A program made the position numbers and the translations under genes. The notes beneath the pieces were generated by a model, which made no database searches, had not been told where the DNA came from, and saw nothing but the letters and a program-made list of their open reading frames with translations. This document shows, piece by piece, positions 55,201 through 61,200 of a stretch of 64,000 nucleotides of DNA (positions within the stretch are counted from its first letter, which is position 1; each line of letters opens with the position of its first letter). The stretch covers positions 134,533-198,532 of the forward strand of contig NW_004797731.1 in assembly GCF_000002075.1 (NCBI RefSeq), written 5' to 3'. The DNA is from Aplysia californica. Lineage: Eukaryota > Mollusca > Gastropoda > Aplysiida > Aplysiidae.

Positions 55201-58200
55201 TATTTCAAACAAATGACTCATCACTTTTCATCACTTAGAGTAATACATGTATTGAAAACTTGCCACATGTTGTTAGCATAACTGGGGAAGGTGAAACCAC
55301 AGAAGTGGGAGGGATGATAGAAGGTGCAATGGCAGGAAGACTGTCGCTAAAACAAGATAACATAAGAAAAAAAGGAACTCCACCACAACAGAGGGTAGAT
55401 AGGTATCCAATGATACATTAATGGCGTTATCTTGTCTATTTATGAGTATAAAACACTTCTCTAAGGTTAAGAATGTCCAAAATATACAGCAGCGCTAGCA
55501 AACCTCAGCGATCTTGCCCACTAGCGGGCAATTTGGTAATTTTCATGGGCAGTAAGGATCACCTGAATAGTGACAGGTGTTATTTAAAACCCTGATTGAA
55601 AATACATGAAGGTGGGCGGCCCAGAAATTTTCTCATTAAAGCGGCAAAAGTGGAAGCTGGCAATAAAAAATTTGACGAGCACCGTTACAAAGGATACTAC
55701 TTATTTCATGAAATAAGTTTAAAGAGTACACACATTTTTGTGTGAAAAAATTATTACTTCTGTTCAAAGTATCTCCATGCCTGAAGCATTCACAATTTAA
55801 TTCAGTTGTTCCTACAACAAAGTGTCTCTAAGAAAGAGGTGGGTTGGGTTTAATTTAAATTCATATTGGCAGAGGTAGTACCTGGTTATAGACTAGGCTG
55901 AGCTTAGTTTTCTGTTTCTCCACAAAGTCTTAAACGGCTCATTGCACCTTCTGTCTTTTTAAGAAATTCTGTGGTTAGAACACTGACAAGAAGTGGACTC
56001 ACTTACTGCAGAACGGAGAAGTCTGAGCTACACAGACAAACAAAGAGTCAAAATCAAAGGAAAACAAAAATATGGTGCTTTTATGCCCCCATCAACACAA
56101 TTTAAAACATTTAGGAAACGGTTTTCGAGGGAAGCCTGCATTAAAAGAGATACAACATCCCAGCAGAAGGACCGAGATACCCCCCAAAAATTGTCCTTAC
56201 TGGTGAATCGAGCTCGGGTCTTATGTGTGAAACGGTGAAGCACGTAACGGCTACACTACAGACGCTGGTCAAAATCACAAACAAAATCAAAACAACATGA
56301 AAGGAGGAGACGATAGCTGACGCAAAGAGGACCTCATCGACACGGTAACAGTCATTCGGAGCAAGAGAGAAATGAAAAATAGACAGAGACAATAGATGAA
56401 GAAAAAGAAATTAGATCTACGAAAGTCACCCTTCCCCTTCCACCCACCCCTCTCCCCAAACATCTACCTCGCTACAGACAGAACGATTCAACAAAATTAA
56501 GACCATTTCGAAGGTGGGCTTCAACCCTGCCTATAGGGTCAAACCGGGCTGTGAGGGATGCAATGTCCCAGCAGAAAGACAGACATACTTGGTAAAGATT
56601 CTCCCCACAGGAATCAAACCATTTTTTAGAAACATACGACAACGCAGGGCCTAGCCACTAAACCATAGATGCTCATACAGACCTATCCACACACACATAC
56701 AACACACAAGGACACAGAGTCAAACATTAAATCGTTCAGCTAATTTAACATGATGCCCATTCTGTACTCAAATTGCGCATACAGAGACCAGATCTCATCA
56801 GAAAGGAGTAGAAGAAATTCCGTTTTGTTTTAGTAGAGGTTTTACGGCGCTCGCAACTGCATAAGGTCATATGAGCGCCAGAAGATTAGAGGTGTTACTA
56901 GAGAGCAACAAACATGAAAAAGAAGAAGGGGAGATAAGGACGATAGATGTTTGATAGGAAAGTAGAAGAAGCAAACCACACCAGAGCACCCGCCAACCAC
57001 CCACAGAAATTTCGTAAACTCTATGCTGACCCATGAACCCTGACCTGTGATTGATTTTCAGAAGAAGGAACACATGTTTGTAGTCCAATCACCAAAGCCT
57101 ACACCAGTACAACAAACAAGAAGAGAAGAAAACCTCTGTGAACCTTGACCTATGATTAATTAAGAGAACGAACAGACAGTTCATACAGCGAACCCTAGGC
57201 CAATAAAACAAATTAATAATAGGAAAAAAACACATGAACCCTGTGTTGACTCACACGAACTCTAACCTCTTAACTTTAACAAAGAATACATGTCTGCTAC
57301 TTAACTGATATCATATTAAAGGGCAAGAATTTTCTGCTTGTTAAAATGGGCCATTTTCAGAAGAACCCCCCCCCNNNNNNNNNNNNNNNNNNNNNNNNNN
57401 NNNNNNNNNNNNNNNNNNNNNNNNNNNNNNNNNNNNNNNNNNNNNNNNNNNNNNNNNNNNNNNNNNNNNNNNNNCCCCCCTTCCGCAACTTTTCTACCTG
57501 TTTTTGATACAAAATTAAAGCATTCTTCAAACAAAGAAAGTTCGATAAATTTTGTCTTTTCTAATTTTGATATATGACTGACAAATACATTCCCTGCCTT
57601 TTGGTTATTTAGGATCTAGCACTAGGTACATAAGAATACACATAAAACAACATTGTATTTCCCAATCCCAGTGTAATGTCCAACTCCCTTGGTTACCATT
57701 GCACACTTCGTACCTCCTCAAAACTGCTGAAATAATACAAGATTCAACACAATAAAGCGAGGGCCACAGCAATGTTGTAAGAGTTACGCACTCCGAGAGA
57801 GGATGATTACATTTTAGCTTGTCTTAACTCAGAGTAACATAATGTAATTCGGCAGAAGTTTTACGCCCTCACTGACTCAGTTTAGATCATATAGGAGGCG
57901 GGCTTCAACCCTGCCTGACAGGACCAACCTACCCAGCTGAGAGTGATACAACATCAAAGGAGAAAGTCTTGAGAATCGAACTCTGGTCTCTTGCATGTGT
58001 GACAGCGAAAAGCCTTATTGCTAAACCACAGATATTGATAGCTTGTCTCAACTCAAGTGTAACATTAACACAATAAAAGGCAAAGGGAAAGAAAAAAGGC
58101 GCGGAAAATAGAAAATAATTATTGCTGATGTTTGGCTCAGTACTCATTTGAGCAAAGAGAAGCACATGGACACAATGAAGGCTATTTAGCAGAGGGAGAA

Positions 58201-61200
58201 AAGTAAAATTGAAAGACAAAAAAAAACAACCAAGAAAGAGCAAGATCAATGATGAAGAACCTCCCAGTGGCACCTTCAACTATCCACTTTCCCTTGTTTG
58301 AACTCAGAAAACAGACCAAAACCAATTTTTTTTAAAGTGAAAAGAAAAGAGGAAAGATAAGAAAGGTCAGTGTAGCCGTGACAGGCCAATGAGAGTTGTC
58401 TTCACGGCGGTACCATAACTGGTACATTCAGTGAGAAAACTGGTAAATCTTTCTGTCTATCTCTCGTCTGTCTGTCTTTTTGACCGTCTGTCTCTCTATT
58501 ATCTACAGACAGAACAGACTACGGGAGAGAGGAGAAGCTCAAATAAGCATAAACAACGTTTTACCCCCAGGGGCAGTGCCACTGACTGTAGTGTCTTTAG
58601 TCCATTCCCAAAGGGGGGACATTTCTCGTTCAAGCATAGTAGAATTAATTGTAAATGGGCTGACTCATGTCACGCTCATAACTGCCTGATCTACAACAGG
58701 GAACTGCTGCTTTTTCTTTCCTGATCCTTACTATTGTCATTTTCCTCTACTTCTTTTGTATGTTTGTCAATCTCTTGTGACCTGCTATTTCCGGGGTGCC
58801 TTGATAGTCAAAGCAGACTTTGTGCTGTTGAAGCTAGAGAATGAGCAGTCTAAGTCTGATTCCCTGTAAAGACTTCTCTGTTGACACCCACCCCTTGGCG
58901 CTCATATGACCTTATGCAGTTGCGAGCGCCGTAAAACCCTCTACTATAATAAAATATAAAAAAACAAGGTTTCGGTATTGTCCAGTGAGAATACCAATGG
59001 CTCTGTCTTAGCACCATAAGTAGATTTGAGAGTGTGAAACTCCTCACAAAAATCTATTGTAGAACATTTCTGAAAGAACACAAAGCTGTGATGTGGACTC
59101 ATCCACCCCAGTTATGAAAATGTAACACTTTCACACTTGGAACATGAAAAAGTACATACAAGGAAAACAACAATACAAGATATTCGTTTGTACTGCACTG
59201 GCACATTGGTTTGTTGGTTGACCACACACACACATACACACACATACACAAACATATACACGCACACACACACACATACAAACATACATGCATGTGCGCA
59301 CACACACATATACACACACACGCACATACACACACATTCTATCACTAATGACAATGATAAAGTAGATATTGTTATCATATACAAACATATTATTTATAAA
59401 ACAGGGGAGGGGGGGGGCACATGGTATGTAAGCAGCAATAATTTACATGGGAAGGAGCAAAACGCTACACTCTAATCCAGTACTGTCGTAACTCCGTATG
59501 AAGTCATATCTAACAGTGCACAAAAATGCTCAAAAAGGCTTTGGAATCATTCCAACCCTGCAGAAATGATAACTTTTCATCCTCAAGAGAGGAGCAGAAT
59601 AGCAACAAAAACAAATGAACAACAAAATTTTTGGTATCTTTGAGAAACAATATCATTCTCTGAAATCCCAAAGTTTGACAAATGCATAAATTTGCAAATA
59701 AATCTATATTGGCTATGAATGCAACCTAGTAAAAGGAGGGGAAAAAAAACATGCTTTCTGTGCAGTTCAGTGGTAAATAAAAAAAATCCCTGTAACCAAA
59801 CGACCATATCTTATTCTTCAGGCAAAAGAAACCAAACCAAGTAAAAATTAATACAAAATAACAATATGAAAAAATTTGACAATGTGACTGCTGGAGTTGT
59901 ATTCACAAAAGGAGATGGAAAGAATGAAAGTGAGACCACAGAAGTGAGAAAACAGGAGAGAGAGAGGGGGGGGGGAGGAGGAACAGAATTCATTTTTAAA
60001 ATCCCCTAAAAACGACAAGACCAAGATCAAAGAAAATGATAGGTACATAACAAAACCCACAACATTTCACAAACATTGCGTAAACAGACTGCCATACCTT
60101 TAAAGTTCTTCACCATGCCACGACGCATCAGGGGCAGAGAAAGGGGAATGAAGTGTTCGTGGCTACACACAATGCGAAGGAACTCGAACTTGAAGTCATG
60201 CAAAGCCTGGACAAAGAGGAAGAGGCATGGTTTTGGTTTGAGGAGAAAAAAAAGCACTTCGACACGATTATTACCATACAGGGCTAAGAAAGAGCAAGAC
60301 TGACAGACATACAGATATGACTGAGGGACAGAAAAGATGAAGGACCTTCCAGCCGCCCATGCAAAGAAGAGAGGGACATCATGAAAATAGCCTGTTAAGA
60401 TGAGAGACATTCAACGTACAGGCTGTGGTAAGATAAAAAAAAGCAGAATATAAGTATAAGATGTGATAAGATAAGAAACAGATTGTGATAAGATGAGGGA
60501 CATAAGGATCTGATAAGATGAGAGACATTATAATATGAGTATGAGCATAGGATGTAATAAGATGAGGGACATTATAAGTATAGGATGTGATAAGATGAGG
60601 GACATTAGGATCTGATAAGATGAGATACATTATAAGATTAGGATGTGATTTTTAAAAAGACAATATAAGTACAGGATGTGATAAGATGAGGGACATTATA
60701 AGTACAGGATGTGATAAGATGAGGGACATTATAAGTATAGGATGTGAAAAGATGAGGAACATTAGGATCTGATAAGATGAGAGACATTTTAAGTTTAGGA
60801 TGTGAAAAGATGAGAGACATTATAAGTATAGGATAGGACATGATTAGAGACATTAGGATGTGATAAGATGGGAGACATTATAAGTATGGGATGTGACAAG
60901 ATGAAAGATGATAAGTGATAAGTAAAGGATGTGATAAGATGAGAGACATTATGAATGAAGTAGAGGGGAAAAAGAAAAAAGGAGAACATTTAAACAAGCA
61001 CATGTATAGAATACCTTCAACACAAACATACCCACATCACAGTTCACACATAATATACACACACAGACACACACACACGCACACATATACACACACAAAC
61101 ACAGCACAAGACAACAAACAAACCATACCTTGCTGTCTCCTGGGTTGAAGTTCTCTATGTACTTTGACACCAGTCGAAACACATAGCCTCTGTCCATAAG

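Larger units (their letters stand above)
49383..60097 (-). other. Intron 5, 10.7 kb
   Basis: Holds trinucleotide microsatellites, four or more SINE B copies, one SINE X, a pogo-like MITE, a tandem duplication and an assembly gap. 54060-55450 and 58100-58880 show only AT-rich unique sequence. Confidence 0.7.

Noticed and set aside
60379-60989. Repeated [11 protein letters not shown] frames as a repeat protein
   Set aside because: They are translations of the 33-bp minisatellite, which also reads open in other frames.
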